Source: Puffinus mauretanicus
Taxonomy: Eukaryota > Chordata > Aves > Procellariiformes > Procellariidae
Direction: 5' to 3'
Assembly (NCBI GenBank): GCA_023333565.1
Contig: JAJKFH010001865.1
Location: forward strand, 3,038,001-3,102,000
DNA length: 64,000 nucleotides
In this document: positions 11,541 to 24,539 of the stretch, piece after piece
Numbering within the stretch: position 1 is the first letter of the stretch
Layout of the letters: each line of letters begins with the position of its first letter
Made by a program: the position numbers and the translations under genes
The notes under the pieces: model-generated
Databases searched by the model: none
Seen by the model: the letters and a program-made list of their open reading frames with translations, nothing else
What the model was told of the DNA's origin: nothing

Positions 11541-13685
11541 TTAGCAAGGAGTCGGTCTCAGAGTTAACACACGGCACTTGACAGCTCTGTGCCGTTACTG
11601 CTTTCTGAAGATTATCCTGCTTTCATGAATAGCAAAGGAAAAAGATTAGTACTGTAGATGAAAACTCGCCCTTCTGAGACCTGGATACTATTTGGTGTGC
11701 TACTGCGTGATGTGCCGGATTTGGCAGCCACTCCGGGCCAAAGGGCTGGATTTCTTTTCCAAACTCCTCCAATCTTATTAATCTTTCCATAGGAATGAAG
11801 CACAGATAGCAACACTGTTTTCACTGCTAATGCTTCATGTAAAAATAAGCTCCTAATGACTTCAGGCAGAAGGCGAATCTGCCAGTCAGCAAAATGTTTA
11901 AGTACATGCTTAGTTTAAGAAGTTTTGCTATCTATTGTGTGCAACTATTCTCTTGAATCACAGATGTAGGCTGGGTTTTGTATGGACGAACTTGAGCTAT
12001 TTAGCAACTTATCCCACCCATCCCGGCATCCTAGAAGGGAATGCTTTGACCTAAAGAGGTGCTCGCTCTTCCTATCGACTACAGTGAGGTACGAGACGAT
12101 TGCCTTATATGTTTAATTGGTAGATGAGAAAGCTCATGCTTGAAAAATCCTATCATAATGGCTTCCCAGTAACTCAGCGAAACAAATCTGTCACCGCTAT
12201 ATTCGTTACATGAACTCAAAGATTGCCAGCGAGACCCAGGCCAAGCGCTATGTTACTTCAGAGTAATTTTACTTCACAACACCTAGGTAAACAAAATACA
12301 CCTTACAGTTCCCTTTTCTAGCTACCCCTCACCCTGGTAAAATCCTTGTTTTATCCACTTCAGCTAGGAGGTAAAACATTCTCATCTTTTTGACATACTC
12401 ATTCACTTCTACATACCTGGTAGCAGGAAGAAAGTGATTCATTACTGAGTTACATCAGTGTCAACCAGCTCCCAGTGATGTCCAACCAGAGCACTGCAAA
12501 GTGAACCTGACCCACTGGATCTTCAGATAGAGAAGATTAATTTCAAAGAAAGTTCAGAAGATGAAACCACAACAACTATAAGGAATACCTTCAAGTGCCA
12601 GTCCTGGTTTATCAGTCCAGAAAGTTGTTTTGAACATGGAAGTTCATGCAGTAAATTAAATTCTGGTTTTATTATATTGTACAACAAAGGAATTTGCCAA
12701 TGGGAGATGTTCATGCATTTGTATATATTCAGGCAACTCCACAGTCATAAAAGCCCACGATATCCTTTAAATGAAAGGGAAAAAAACAGAAAACAAAAAA
12801 AAATCTTGTCCAGTTTTAGGGAGTGTTTTTTGCCTGCACCTAATCAGAAAGTTCAGAAGTGTTGAATATTTGGAAAAGGTTATCTGCGTAAGAGAAAACT
12901 TGACCATTACGTTAGGAAAAGAGGATCACAAATTTTGGAAACTATGATATCTGCATTTTTCCTGCTTTAGTGTTTTAGCTAGTACAAAAATATTTCCCAT
13001 TCCTCTAAGACCAGATGGCTTTAAGTTTTAACCTTCTGCAACAGCAAAGCTGGAACAGAACTGGAAACACAGAGGTTTTTATTCTCATGAAATGATAACC
13101 GTTTTAAAATTTAGTTTCAGCTCACATCAGGTCCACGGCAAAACTTTCAACATGTGTTACAGCAGGAGGTTCTGGGCTGGGGAAAAAAAGATGGAAAAAA
13201 ACGTTTACCAGAATGTGTCCATCTTCCTTAGTTTCACTTAGTAAATTCAGGACTTCTCAAAATTTGTGACTTTGGGCCAGTGTCTCCATGTAGGCAACTC
13301 TAGACCAGGAACTTCAGGGCTTCCATACTCTTGGCTCACCTGAAAGACATCCTAGTAGACCCTGTGGTTTTAAGATCCACATCTTTAACTTGCCATAAAT
13401 TAATCAAACTTTGTATGTCTTGGCACACAAAGTTTGAGCATTTTTTTCATGGAATGATTTTACCCGAATTGTTCTGTCTTGTACTGCTGCATGCTGTTCC
13501 ACACGCAAAGGATATTGAAAACCTTCCCTAGAAAATGATGCTATCGTAGGTATTACAACTGACTCAGAGTGTAACGGCACGATCAACGCAATGCTTGGCT
13601 TTGCCAGCTGTTCTTAGGCAAGGAAGTATGCTAAGCTGACATACCTATGGATTATCGTTGTCTCATTTTCTTCCTTGGAGTAAGG

Positions 13686-13707
13686 AATACCTTCTTCGGA
13701 AGGTATT
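13686..13707. repeat. Perfect 9-bp hairpin closed by a TTCG tetraloop
   Basis: Arms AATACCTTC and GAAGGTATT pair perfectly around TTCG. If transcribed on the plus strand the loop would be C(UUCG)G, an unusually stable RNA tetraloop. The stem ends sharply at both sides. A 14-base word spanning its left arm (13681-13694) also occurs at 12579-12592. Confidence 0.85.
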
Positions 13708-14242
13708 AACACCTTTGAAATGGTACCAGAGCCTGATGAGACCCCAGGTATCACATTTCAATTTTCTTCTGCTTTTCTCTGCATCTCAAAATCTCCATCA
13801 CTGAAAGACTGGCACAGATATTGACTGCCTATGAATATGTATATAGAGGCATATTACTCCTGCACTAGTGCTTACATTTATTACAAGAATACTCAAATGC
13901 TAAACATTTAAAAGTGCTGTGTCAAGGCATCTGGAAAACGAAATACCCAAGTACCCTCATGGGGACATAAGTTAGGAGGAAGCAATAGAAACTCTTCCTT
14001 GCATGCTCCATAGCTGGAATTCAAACACAAGGGAAGACAATGTATGAGGCAATACTCTGCATGGACAGATATGGCTGTACTGTGGTGTGGTGTACAGATA
14101 CTTTTCGCTTAAACATTGCACTTGAGTAAGTGTTTTGCACATTTCTTCCGTTATGCTTCTATTATATCATCCTCCCACTTGGGGAAGGGGGTATATAATA
14201 AAATAATATACTCCCTATTTTGGAGAATGTAATAGTGTTCTT

Positions 14243-14880
14243 TTGTGGTTTGAAAAGGTGCAGACCATCAAATCACAGGAAAGACAAACTTTGGTCCAAG
14301 AGCTTTTATTATATGGTCTGGATAGCGTAACAGGAGCCATCCTATGTGCCACCACAGTATACATGTTAAATGACAGCGAAAAGACAATAAAGTGGGTGTC
14401 TTTCACCATCTGTGCTATGGCTATGATTCAACGGGAGCTGGCTACATCATCAACCAACATTACCAGTTGCAGTCCAGCAACATCCACGAGCGCAGAGCCT
14501 ACCACCTCTCCAACACACACTTTATGGCACTCCAGCACCAGCTGATGCAAATCCCCAGGCTGTGTCCAGTTCCACCAGCAGCACAGCACCAACCAAGCCT
14601 TCCAATGCCAGCTCAAACAGCACAACTGCAGGCGGGTGAACAACCAAACCTGCCCGGGCAGCCTCAGCATCCTGTAAATCCCAGCAACCGATGCAGCCCC
14701 AAGCAGCTGGGGAATCCCCACCTGCCCACATACCCCATGAACCCGCTGCCCCGCCTGCTCCCGGACATGCCTTTGGAGCCATGGCAGTCCACCAACAGCA
14801 GAAAGCAAGAGGAAATAATAAGAAAGCTTCTTCCACCCCCCGTCCCCGCCCCCAGCCGGTACGGCCAGAAAGTGTGTTAG
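14243..14880 (+). other. Open, Gln/Pro/Ser/Thr-rich segment; possible decayed retrocopy or exon, unrecognised
   Basis: This is the longest stop-free stretch in the window. One frame is open from 14374 to the stop at 14878-14880; the first ATG in it is 14524, giving about 118 residues rich in Gln, Pro and Leu. A second frame (14243-14545) ends in a Ser/Thr-rich run, the third forward frame is also Ser/Thr/Ala-rich but has stops, and two reverse frames are open as well. Openness in several frames mainly reflects a GC-elevated strand rich in CAG, CCA and GCA triplets and poor in stop-forming words. I recognise no domain, signal peptide or membrane segment. There is no poly-A tail or obvious splice pair to prove a processed copy. 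It may be a decayed retrocopy of a Gln/Pro-rich protein gene, a non-coding exon, or low-complexity DNA. Function unknown. Confidence 0.2.
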
Positions 14881-16694
14881 TTAAATCAATACATCTCTCT
14901 CTGCAGTCACGCTCTTGTCAGGTTGGAATTGGTTTATATTCGTTTAGTTTCTGTGAGATTGGAGCAAAAGATCAAATTTTAAACAAATTTGTGACATGTA
15001 GATGACTGTCAGATCAGATCTCTTACTGCAGATCTATCATATCAACACAGCCTCAAGTCTGCCCTGTCAAAGCTTCACGAAATGGAATTTCAGAGGAAGA
15101 AATATGCATTAACAAACTGTGCAATGCTGTACAAAGGGAAGACTACACGTTGCAGGACCTTGCATCCTATAGGAAAATATAAACGTACTAACATCACGGC
15201 CTTTGCAACAGATAGAGTTAATAACATGCCCTTTTATGTTTAAAAGAAACCAAGCATGCAGTATCGTACGTGCTCACTATGTGATTCAGAAGGTAGGAAG
15301 ATTATAACAGCTTCTTCTAACAACAAGCTTCCACAATTTTTAGCTCACTGCTTTTCTCCTCGTTTTATACTTAAAGCTCACTAATGCTTTCACTTGGGGA
15401 AAAGCTGCAAATCTCATTCTTTCTGTATCTTAGAACTCATTTCTTATCACCACTGGCAAAGAGACAAAACACAAACCCCACCACCACTGCACGAGAGCTC
15501 TTTGTAAGGCTGGTTTTAATTTCATTCTTTTCCTTCTCTTTCAGGACTAAAGAGACCAGGAAATCGGAAAAAAAGCTGAAGTATTTTAGGCATTTTCACT
15601 TGCTTTCAAAAATCAATCCACCTCTTGTAGCCAGCGGTGCTTGCCTCCATTAACCCTCCTTCTCAGTGAGCACTCTAACTGGAAAAACAAAAGTGTGTAA
15701 CTAGCAGAGAATAAAAAGACTTTAAAAAACAAAACAAAACAAAACAATGTTTTTTGTTGAGCTTGGAATTTAAAAGATGAGCTTGAGGTCTTACAGTTTG
15801 TACCGAAAATATCACAGTGATTGAGCAGAATAAACATGCTATCCCGAAAAATTGTCACACTGTGGTTTGAAAAGTTATGATATATCAAATTATAAAGACT
15901 ATCTTATAACTTTAATCTGCAAAAAAGTACTTAAAATAGAGACATACCTAATACACACCACGAACTTGTACTGTGACTGAATTTGACTTCAGACAGTGAG
16001 AACATGACATTGTCACAAAGTACCCTGTGCTTCTAGTAAAAACACAGAGAATTAAATCTCCACGAACTGTTTCTAGTTTTGTTTTTACAAACGATCTGAG
16101 AACACAAGGCCATCTCTTACTTCTTCCCTTACTAATGAGAGAAGAAAGAATACAGGTTTTTTTCTGCGAGAACTGAGAACTTAATTAAAATATTTTATTA
16201 AAATCACTGGCTTCACTCACTCCATGTCACAAAAGAGTCTAAACCATTTATATTCCTGTAAAAAGGCACACTCGCACAGGGAGTTATTAGCTGTAATATC
16301 CTTAAATTAAATTTGACAGGCTTATACCATAAAAGTTGCCTCTATTAAAGGCACAGTGCCAGATCACAAGCCGTACCAGCATCCTCAACAGACATACCTA
16401 GGGGAAAGGTAGGAGAAAGGTATTTGCTACCCATGCAGCGAGGACTGTCACTGATCTGGCATGCTGGGGGAGGATTTACGCCAGACTTGTCAGAATTCAC
16501 TTTCCCAAAGAGTCAGGAAAACGAAGAAAGAGGCTTCAATTCTTTCAGTAAAAAAAAAATCTCTTCCCCAGACCGACTCTGGGAAGCCAGCACCACCCCG
16601 CCTATCAGCCTGGAGCTCTCCCAGAGAAAGGCAGCAGAGCTGGTGACAGCAAAGCTGTGATTCAGCTACCAGCGGTGAGCACTGGCCGCTAAGA
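14881..16694. other. Non-coding, AT-rich spacer
   Basis: Lies between the open 14.2-14.9 kb segment and the 16.7 kb CpG cluster. Apart from the AAAAC microsatellite I see no feature; no poly-A tail follows the open segment. Confidence 0.55.
15724..15746 (+). repeat. (AAAAC)n microsatellite
   Basis: An A-run followed by about four AAAAC units. Confidence 0.8.
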
Positions 16695-16855
16695 AATCCC
16701 CGAAACGGGTCCCAGCAGCGAGCGCAGGCTGAGCGCAGGCTCGGTACGCCCCGGGCGCAGGGCTCCCGGCTCCGCCGCTGGCCGGGGTTGTGCTCACCGG
16801 GCACCCGCGCCTCCGCCGCGCTACGCAGACGTCCCCCGAGACCGAGACTTGCAGG
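16695..16855 (-). promoter_or_regulatory. Short CpG-island-like cluster, candidate minus-strand promoter/first exon
   Basis: About 150 bases carry 23 CpG dinucleotides by hand count, against scattered CpG in the AT-rich flanks. Vertebrate CpG clusters of this density usually mark unmethylated promoters. On the minus strand a donor-like site CCG|GTGAGC places an exon end at 16798, so an upstream 5' exon could run leftward from about 16.9 kb and splice there. On the plus strand another GTGAGC lies at 16674-16679. An 11-bp tandem duplication (GAGCGCAGGCT twice) spans 16720-16741. The cluster is shorter than a classical island, and no TATA box or initiator is convincing. Confidence 0.35.
16720..16741. 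repeat. Tandem duplication, 11-bp unit x2, inside the CpG cluster
   Basis: GAGCGCAGGCT occurs twice in perfect tandem. It raises the local CpG count slightly. Confidence 0.85.
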
Positions 16856-18049
16856 GACTGTACTTCGAGTCCCTTAAAGATCTCTACGCTTTTGTTTTGC
16901 TTCATTCAACAGGAACAAAACCACCGAGAAGTGAGGAGGGTTCACCTGAACTCGCTGTTTCCGTGACAAACTTGCTATCGAGGCGTTGCTGTCAGCAGCG
17001 ACATGAGCCGCTTATACCGCCTGGCCTTAGGTCTTGGCTTTAGTCTAGGCATCAGGCTCTGGCCCTCTTCTCTTCAGCATCACTGACAAAACCCCTCTCC
17101 AAGGCATAATTTTTTCTGTTGTCATCTCCTTTATGCATGATGCTAGACCTACTAAAGATTAGCTCTTATTAGCTTAACTGTCAAGGCAGCACCTCCTGAA
17201 GCCAACAGAAAGTCAGAATTCTACTACCAAACCCACTTATCTTTTAATCCAAAATATTCTGTATTTTTAGAATGCATGGCCAAAAAAAAAAAATCATTTT
17301 ACCCTTTTTTCAGTTTTAAAAACCAAAGAAATTTAAGAATAACAATAACCACCTAGAAAGAGAAGGCAAAAAAAAGCCTTAGTTGACTCCAAACCAACCA
17401 GTCGTTTGCTTTTCTAAACAAAGCAAAACCCAGCCTTTACATTATGCTGCCCATACACTAAGATTTTTCTTCTGCATATTGACAGTGTCCTTCTGCATGG
17501 ATGCTTGCACTAGAACAGAATAAATGGCATTGAACATTTCAAAATAATTGTATGGCAAGTGTTGTTATTCAAAAAGAAAGGATTTTATCCATTACACTGG
17601 ATGTTTTGCAGGGCCCCATTATTAGGTAACTCATTAGTGTCCTCTCCAGCCCTAGGAAGCTACACACAACTTGTCTCAAAGTCCCACAGAGAAGAAATGC
17701 GGAGAACTGGAAAGGAGCTATTGCAGCACCGGGGATCATGCAGCTCAATTCATCTGTAACTCCACCATGCGGGATTGCCCCACCACGTAACGTGACACAA
17801 ACAGAAGAGTTTAAACCTCTACTCGCCTCCCTTGAATTGGTCCTGATCTGCCCCTGGATCTCGAAGAACAGCTTACGGCAATGAATGTCTATATGCAAAA
17901 CACAGGAGACACAGTTCACACGAGGAAAAATGCAGCAGCGATGGGGGAAGCAAAATCTCCTTTCCACGAGAGATTACAAGGCTTCCTCTGCGCATTGCCC
18001 AAAGCCATTGGGAGCTAGTCAAGCTACCTCAAATTGACTTCATCCGCCT

Positions 18050-18240
18050 ACGTGGGCTGGCACAATGCTCTGCTGAGTTGCCAGCTCAAGTCCTGCCCCA
18101 GCAGCAGCGCTGCCAGCACGACGCTTGGTCTCCCGTGGAGCAGAGCAGCCCCGGAGCAGCCCTGGCTGCAGCCTTCCCTCTGCCGGGACGGAGCACGCGG
18201 GGCTGCCCCACGGAGCAGCGACTGGGGAAAGCCGACTTCA
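18050..18240. promoter_or_regulatory. GC-rich, CAG/CTG-rich CpG cluster
   Basis: About 12 CpGs in 130 bases with many CAGC and GCTG words. Frames on both strands are open but mutually shadowing (for example 18034-18264 forward and 18048-18308 reverse) and none resembles a known protein. A G-run segment follows at 18337-18370. Confidence 0.22.
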
Positions 18241-18336
18241 TGGAGATTGAGTTCAGTTCCATGAAGTGCAGGAAATTGAGCAAAGCAGTGAAAAATAAAA
18301 GAAGGCAAAGGTGGAGGAAGACAATTAAAAAAGGAA

Positions 18337-18370
18337 GGGAGAAGTATGGTGGGGGCGGGGGAAGAGTGGG
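18337..18370 (+). other. Potential G-quadruplex run
   Basis: Four G-tracts on the plus strand: GGG at 18337-18339, GGGGG at 18351-18355, GGGGG at 18357-18361 and GGG at 18368-18370. Loops are 11, 1 and 6 bases, so folding is plausible though the first loop is long. Confidence 0.35.
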
Positions 18371-21300
18371 ACCAATAAGCCGTATTGGGCAGACAAAACT
18401 TTGAATACTGATTAAAAAGTTACTAACCTTTAAGCACAAGTAGAAGCAAGAACACTGAATTCAAGTGGAAAACGTTCAGCTTAATTTGTTCTTAAAGGTA
18501 ATTTGCAAATTAAGATCAGGCTAATTGCCCTCATTTGCTTCTGAGAACCAAAGTGAGACTTTTAGAGAAATGAGAATCAGGAACTGGCACCAGAAAAAGG
18601 AAGATATAAAACTAGTTCATCTGAATGAGACTAGAAAAAAGACTGAGGCAGCAGCGCTCTGCATGTAGGCCAGTGGGCCTGAAGGGCAACCAAAATCTTG
18701 CATATTAACATTTTGAGGGACCTCTCTATCTTCGTACCTGTTGGCTCACTAGGATAAGATTTCCAAGGCCACAAGTGACAACTCAGCCACAGCCAACTGG
18801 GAAGGATGTTGGTGCGTTAACCATTTGCAAACACAAGAAATGCGTATCTCTGAAATCACGCTTCTGAAAACCTGTCCCCTAAGACAGATATTTTATAAGA
18901 GCAAATCAGCTATCAGTTAGATGCCCATATGTTACCACCTTGCCATGATTTATAGCTGTCATTTAAGATCTCAGAAAGGTCCATTTTTATGATTACTCTG
19001 ACAAAAGACATGAAGTGACAACTTAAGAGAATGATAAGAGCAAACAACTTTTTCCTTCACATATAGTCCAGTTCTATAGAAATGCAGCCCACTATTCTAA
19101 TGTCACTTTTTCCAGGAGTCCTCCCCCATGTATTTACCATTTTTACATTTTGAAAGCAGTATTTCCCAGTTCGCTAGCTCCTGCCTGACAGAAAATTATT
19201 CCTTTGCTTCCTAACATATAACTAAGGAAAAACAAAAGATGAGCTCAACTTGCCATCAAGCAACATACCCGCTAGTTCGCATTTCTTCCTCAGATAGAAA
19301 ATTACATACCTGGATTTAAGGCCTTTTCTCTCACCTCTACCTTTGCTACACAGCCTTTCATAGAGGAAAAGAGCACACAGGCATAACATATTTGCATGGA
19401 GCAGACAACTTGAGGAAGTTAAGAAAAATCACTTGCATCTTGCTGACCTCCTTCTTCCTACAGCTACCGACTTACTGCTGAAGAAAAAGGTAACCTCTAT
19501 AAATACACAACGTATTTGGCATGGGGCACTGCTGGAAATCGAGGCAGAGATAAGCAACGCCTGAAAAGACCTTATTTTCTTTAGCCACAGCCAATTGGCT
19601 TTTGCAGGAGACGGTTAACTGGCAAAAAGTCCTGTAAGAGACTGAAAAGGAGAGACTGGGGAAGAAAACACAGAAGGGAGAGAATGGCAAGAAAAGAATT
19701 AGGGGAAGCCTCCAGCAGATTGCAGGGCGGATCACACTAGCAACCTGCAACCTGAGAGAAGATGGAGGAGTTTCCTAAGACACAGAATCAAGCCAGGCTG
19801 AGATAATGAGAAGTACTGAATATCCCACTAGAGACAAGAGAAAAAGGTAGATGAAACTTTGGGGAAAGCAAAGGGACACTGGTGTAAAGCAAAGAATAAA
19901 ACAGAGAAGGAGAGCTTACAAAAAGAAGATGAAAATCAATGTGAGACCATATGAAATTAATTGAAATTCATCTAGAAAGCAAACCAGTTATGACTTCCCC
20001 TAAGGGATTAATATCTGTTTCTCTTGAATCAAGTTCACATGCAAAGACTATTTATTATTGTTGCCTAAAAATTCCAGCAAAGTAAAGTACAAGTATTCTG
20101 AAGTCTAAAGCATCCATGGGAAATTTCTCTTCCTGAGAGCTAAAGTCAACCAAATTGGTACGTTTCAAATATCACAACATGACAAAAACGAACAGCATGA
20201 AGTGGCTCAGGTATTTTTTTTCCATCACTTTTATTCTACCATCAAAGGCCTGTAAAACGATTGAAAAACATTCTCTGAAAAACAACCGAGTTAAGAATTT
20301 TTTTGGGCCCCACAGGGATTCCCAGCAACTCAGAGCTGTTTGTGGAATGCAGCCGCCCTGGGAGGCTTCATCTCTTCGCCGAGCAGGAGCGAAGGGATCT
20401 CATCAGATACTAGTTGTCCATAGATAATGTTACCTGCAAGAAGATCAATCAGAAAATGATGTCCCGAGAGAAGTACTGTGCCATGGAACTTAAAAACTTA
20501 GGGCTTAAAGTCCACTTAGATCCCTGTAAACTGATTAAGTCCTTGATTAATGAAGAGAGAGGGACGATTTTGAAGGCCTCTAAGGTACGAATCACTCCCC
20601 TGCAGCTGAGAAAGAGAGCAGCCCGGAGTTACAGCAAACACTAAGAGCCCAACTGGAACATACTGCTTTGAAAGAGGCAATTAATAGACCTCGACTGCAA
20701 GGTCAGCCACCCTCCTGGTTCCTCCAGTCGTACAGGCTCCCCTCCCAAACCTTCCCCCACGAGGTGGGCAGCCCAGAAGTCAGCGATGGTCCACGTAAGT
20801 GCAACACCTCTATGAAGAGAACCATTGGCAAGGTCAGAGCCGTGGAGATTTCTAGACACAGGCTCTTATTTCACATGACTTAGTCTTTTAATTTTATGTC
20901 TGTGCAATGAGTTTATTTTAGGCCCATGTGAGCTTCTCCTTAAGTTAACGGATATGCACATACCGTGATCAAAAAGCATGCCTGCTATTATTATCAGATC
21001 ACATTTTCTGTTACATCTAGTTATGCAAAGCAGGAACTCAGACCAAGTTAACCATGGCACCAGGGAAAAACAATTTTAATGGTAAAGACTAAATGGAGTG
21101 GGCAGAAGAAATCAGAAACATGAAGAGCAGGGATGAGGAAGGAACAGGAAACTCACACCTCTGGGTGGAATTCCCCCAGTCCTGGTGAATGCCGAGGGGT
21201 GCGGATCAAGCTCCCTTGATCATGTTTTGCAGAGACAGGTAAGGTACTTGCTCTTTTCCTGAGCAGCCCAGGACAAAGCCAGCTACTTAAAGGGTGCCTT

Positions 21301-24300
21301 CCTTTATCCTCTTCCACGGATACTTGGGCAAGATAAAACTGATGGCACTCAGGCACTCACAAAATAAAACGAGAGAGGAGTCTTCCAGAGAAGAAACGGG
21401 GAAGAGGGAAAAGTTAGTTGACATTACAACCCACAAACAGAGGAAGACAGGTAAATTAAGATCTTCATTCCTCTTCAGCACAGGGCAAGATGTGCCTAAT
21501 AAGACTCCCACTTGGTTATCAAATTTTTCCTCTTCTGAACTGTAACAGACGTGTTCTGTGCCTCACTGAGCTCTCTCACCAGAATATGGATAAACTATCT
21601 CAGTAATGTTTCTGGCTTGGTGTAATATGCTAATCTATACTGATAACAGAAATGTACACATCACTGTCATCTTCAAAGCACTGCGCAAACACTAATTAAT
21701 TGATCAATGAACACTGCACCGGGGAGTGCTAACGTGGAATTAATATGTTCATAGGTACGTAGGCGGCTAATGTTTATGGTCAGTGTTTAATTTCTGTGCC
21801 CGATTTCGCCTTCCAAGAAAGGTTGCTCCCTTAAGGCAGGTCATCCGTCTGCCCGCGAGGGAAGGGTGAGAACCAGGAAGCAGCGGCTGACTCGGCGCCA
21901 GACCCCGCCTGACAGTGGAAAAAGCCGCTTCAGAAAAGCCTGGAATGGTCCCAAAACCTCCCCGCCTCCCCAGCCAAGCAAAGAGAGAGAGAGAAAACTT
22001 TACAACTTAGGCGGGATAACACCGGAGGTGGCTGACATTTCAAGGAACAGCATGCTAAACTGGAAAAGTAAACCTTGGGACACAAAGCAGGTCTGAGGCA
22101 ACTCTGTGATGGTGGTGCTTAAAATGTATTTTGCACTAGAGTATCCTGCAAGCGCCCAGAGGAAAAGTGGAGACCGGCAAGAGTGCACCCAAGCGTTCCC
22201 CTCCCAAGCCACCCACCATCCTGTGTGTTCAGGCTGTCAGTCAGAGCCAAGGAAATCCATTACCCATGCCACCACCTCAGCCAACGTGCCAGATTTGTTA
22301 TAATTTTGCAAACCTGATAATCTGACTGATAAATAATGAAAGATAACAGATGCAGGCATGGCAGCACGGTATCTTTATGGGTAAACAGTTCCCGTTATTA
22401 CATCCCTGTGAGCACATCTACAGCCTGAGGTGGATGATCCACAAGTGACCAAAGTCTTAAACCATGATGAGACCACGTTAATAAGCCTCTAGATTGACAA
22501 CATGCATAGCAAATCAAGATTTTCTTCTTAATCCCATTAACTGACAGCTTTTCAGGTTAGCTTTCTTCCAACCTACCAGAGCCATCTTCTATTTCCAACC
22601 ACAACTTGCCTACCCATTTCTGAGGTCCAGTCTGAACAGGCCACTCCACTGCCAAGCAGCTGTTTTGTAACGGCAAGGTAACAGCATGGGATTATTATCT
22701 AGTGAGTGAAAGCTCTTGCAGACTTAACTACCAGAAAAAACCTCCAGCTTCTGTTCTAAATTGATCTCCTATATAACATACCCATTAGCAGAGTTTAACC
22801 ATCAACAAATGCTACAGTTTAATTCAGTCTAAAGGTAAGCTAAAGAAGTTAGGCGAGATGGCCATCACCATGAAGGATATGCTGTTACTCTTTGGAAAAA
22901 ACCAATGACAACTACACAGACCCAGGCATCTTGGTACAACAGTGTCCCCCAAATTGCTTTCATTTCCAGGCGGAGGTGCTCTGTGTGGTACATGCTGGGA
23001 AGAGAGGGCAAGTCTTTGATCACCGTATCTCCCAGCTTTCCTTCCTCCAGGCCAGGAGGACAACTGCTTGCTAAGGGAACCTACACTCTCAACAACGCAA
23101 TTTTCCTGTTCCAGAAAGGGAACAGCCTTGAATTAGCTTTGACCCACACCTCTGAGAAGAGGAATCTCATTGCAAGTAGCAAAGGCTTTTCCTTGGCCTC
23201 CCTTGCTTCTGCAGAAAAAGCAACGCCCTGGCAGTACAGAAGCCCTCAAAAGCTGAGAGCCGCTACACTCTGCTACAGCCCGGCTTGATTTTCACCTCTG
23301 AAGAAGTTACCACCCAAATCAATCACGTGAGTTCACAACAGTATGATAAAGTAACAATAATTATTTTTGAAAAAATGCATATTTTGACAATGGGTCAGAA
23401 TTTGACTTTGCTAATGCAGATATTCCATGGCAAACACATCTAGGAATGGGTGAAAAAATGGCTGCTATTTTTTCCGTAACTTGTGTTAGGAGATTTGCAC
23501 TTTCAAATTTAGGTGGCAGAAGCTGGGATTGTTCATCAGTGAGCTTTAAAAGTACAGTTGTTGATGCTCCTCTCTTATTTTGCTCTATCTGGTTTTGCTA
23601 ATAGCATTCCCAGCGAGTCAGTGTAAACACCAGCGTCTGCTAAGAGATGTTATATATTCATAAATAGATGGATAGATATGTAACCGCCTTGGCAGCACAC
23701 ACAGCAGTGAGAGCTATGGAAATTCCTTCACTCTGAGCCCTCACATGCGCACAGTCCAGACATCTCACCGCCGCAGCACAGGCAAGGTGGCAGCGAGGAA
23801 CCCGCTGCTTAGCCGCGATGCCTGGGAAACGGCAGAAAGGCAAAGCAGGATGAAAGACTTGTCAGACCCGTGAATGTAAATAAGCACTGCTGTAAAGAAG
23901 TAACAGCCCCTACACAAGTGCTGTTGCTACATTAAATGCTAAATACACCTCCTTGTAAAACCACATGTAACTATCAATATTCCTGGCAATGCAGATCATA
24001 TAAATGCTTAGTAACAAAGGCCAGGCCTCAATGAAAACTCTCCAAATGTCTTTGGGTTAAGAAATATTGCAGTCCTTTGTGCTGCAAGGTTGGACTCACA
24101 TTTAACACTCAGGGATATCATATATCAAAGAGAGCTTCTTCCTTTAAAGAGCTAAGTGCCTTTCTTAGAAAGCTACCAGAACTTTTTTCCGTCTTTTTTT
24201 GGCAGTCTCACATCACCAAAAGTTATCATATGCAGACATTAGGCAACAGAGATAACACTCCATAACTCTGCATATACTGGACCGGGTCCTGGATAACAAG

Positions 24301-24539
24301 ACCTACTGCAACTGGTCCAAATAGGGCTGGAGCTGTCAAAAGTTTCACTCGCGGGCTATGACCGCAGCTGATTCAACAAATTCAAAACCAACTCCTTCTA
24401 GCAGAGCATCAATTATTTGATAACAAAAGTCAACATATCTCAGTCACCCCTTATCTGCAGCTAACTCTTTAACTACGCTCTTACGTACGGCTACAGCTTA
24501 CTCATTGACTCGCCAGGTTTCACACGCCACATAAGAGCT

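Larger units (their letters stand above)
8901..13680. other. Non-coding; one dense CpG cluster
   Basis: AT-rich apart from the GC-rich patch at 11.33-11.56 kb. Short A-runs occur near 10503-10527 and 12779-12803. No gene, RNA or recognisable interspersed repeat. Confidence 0.55.
16856..24539. other. Non-coding with GC-richer patches
   Basis: Contains the 18.05-18.37 kb GC-rich/G-run patch, a CpG-bearing patch around 23.74-23.83 kb and a short GA run at 21985-21996. At 20281-20320 a T-run and CCCCACAG resemble a 3' splice acceptor, but no donor closes a believable exon. No recognisable protein. Confidence 0.5.

Noticed and set aside
20281..20405. Exon starting after a T-run and CCCCACAG
   Set aside because: An acceptor-like site only; the frames soon stop and no donor is placed sensibly.
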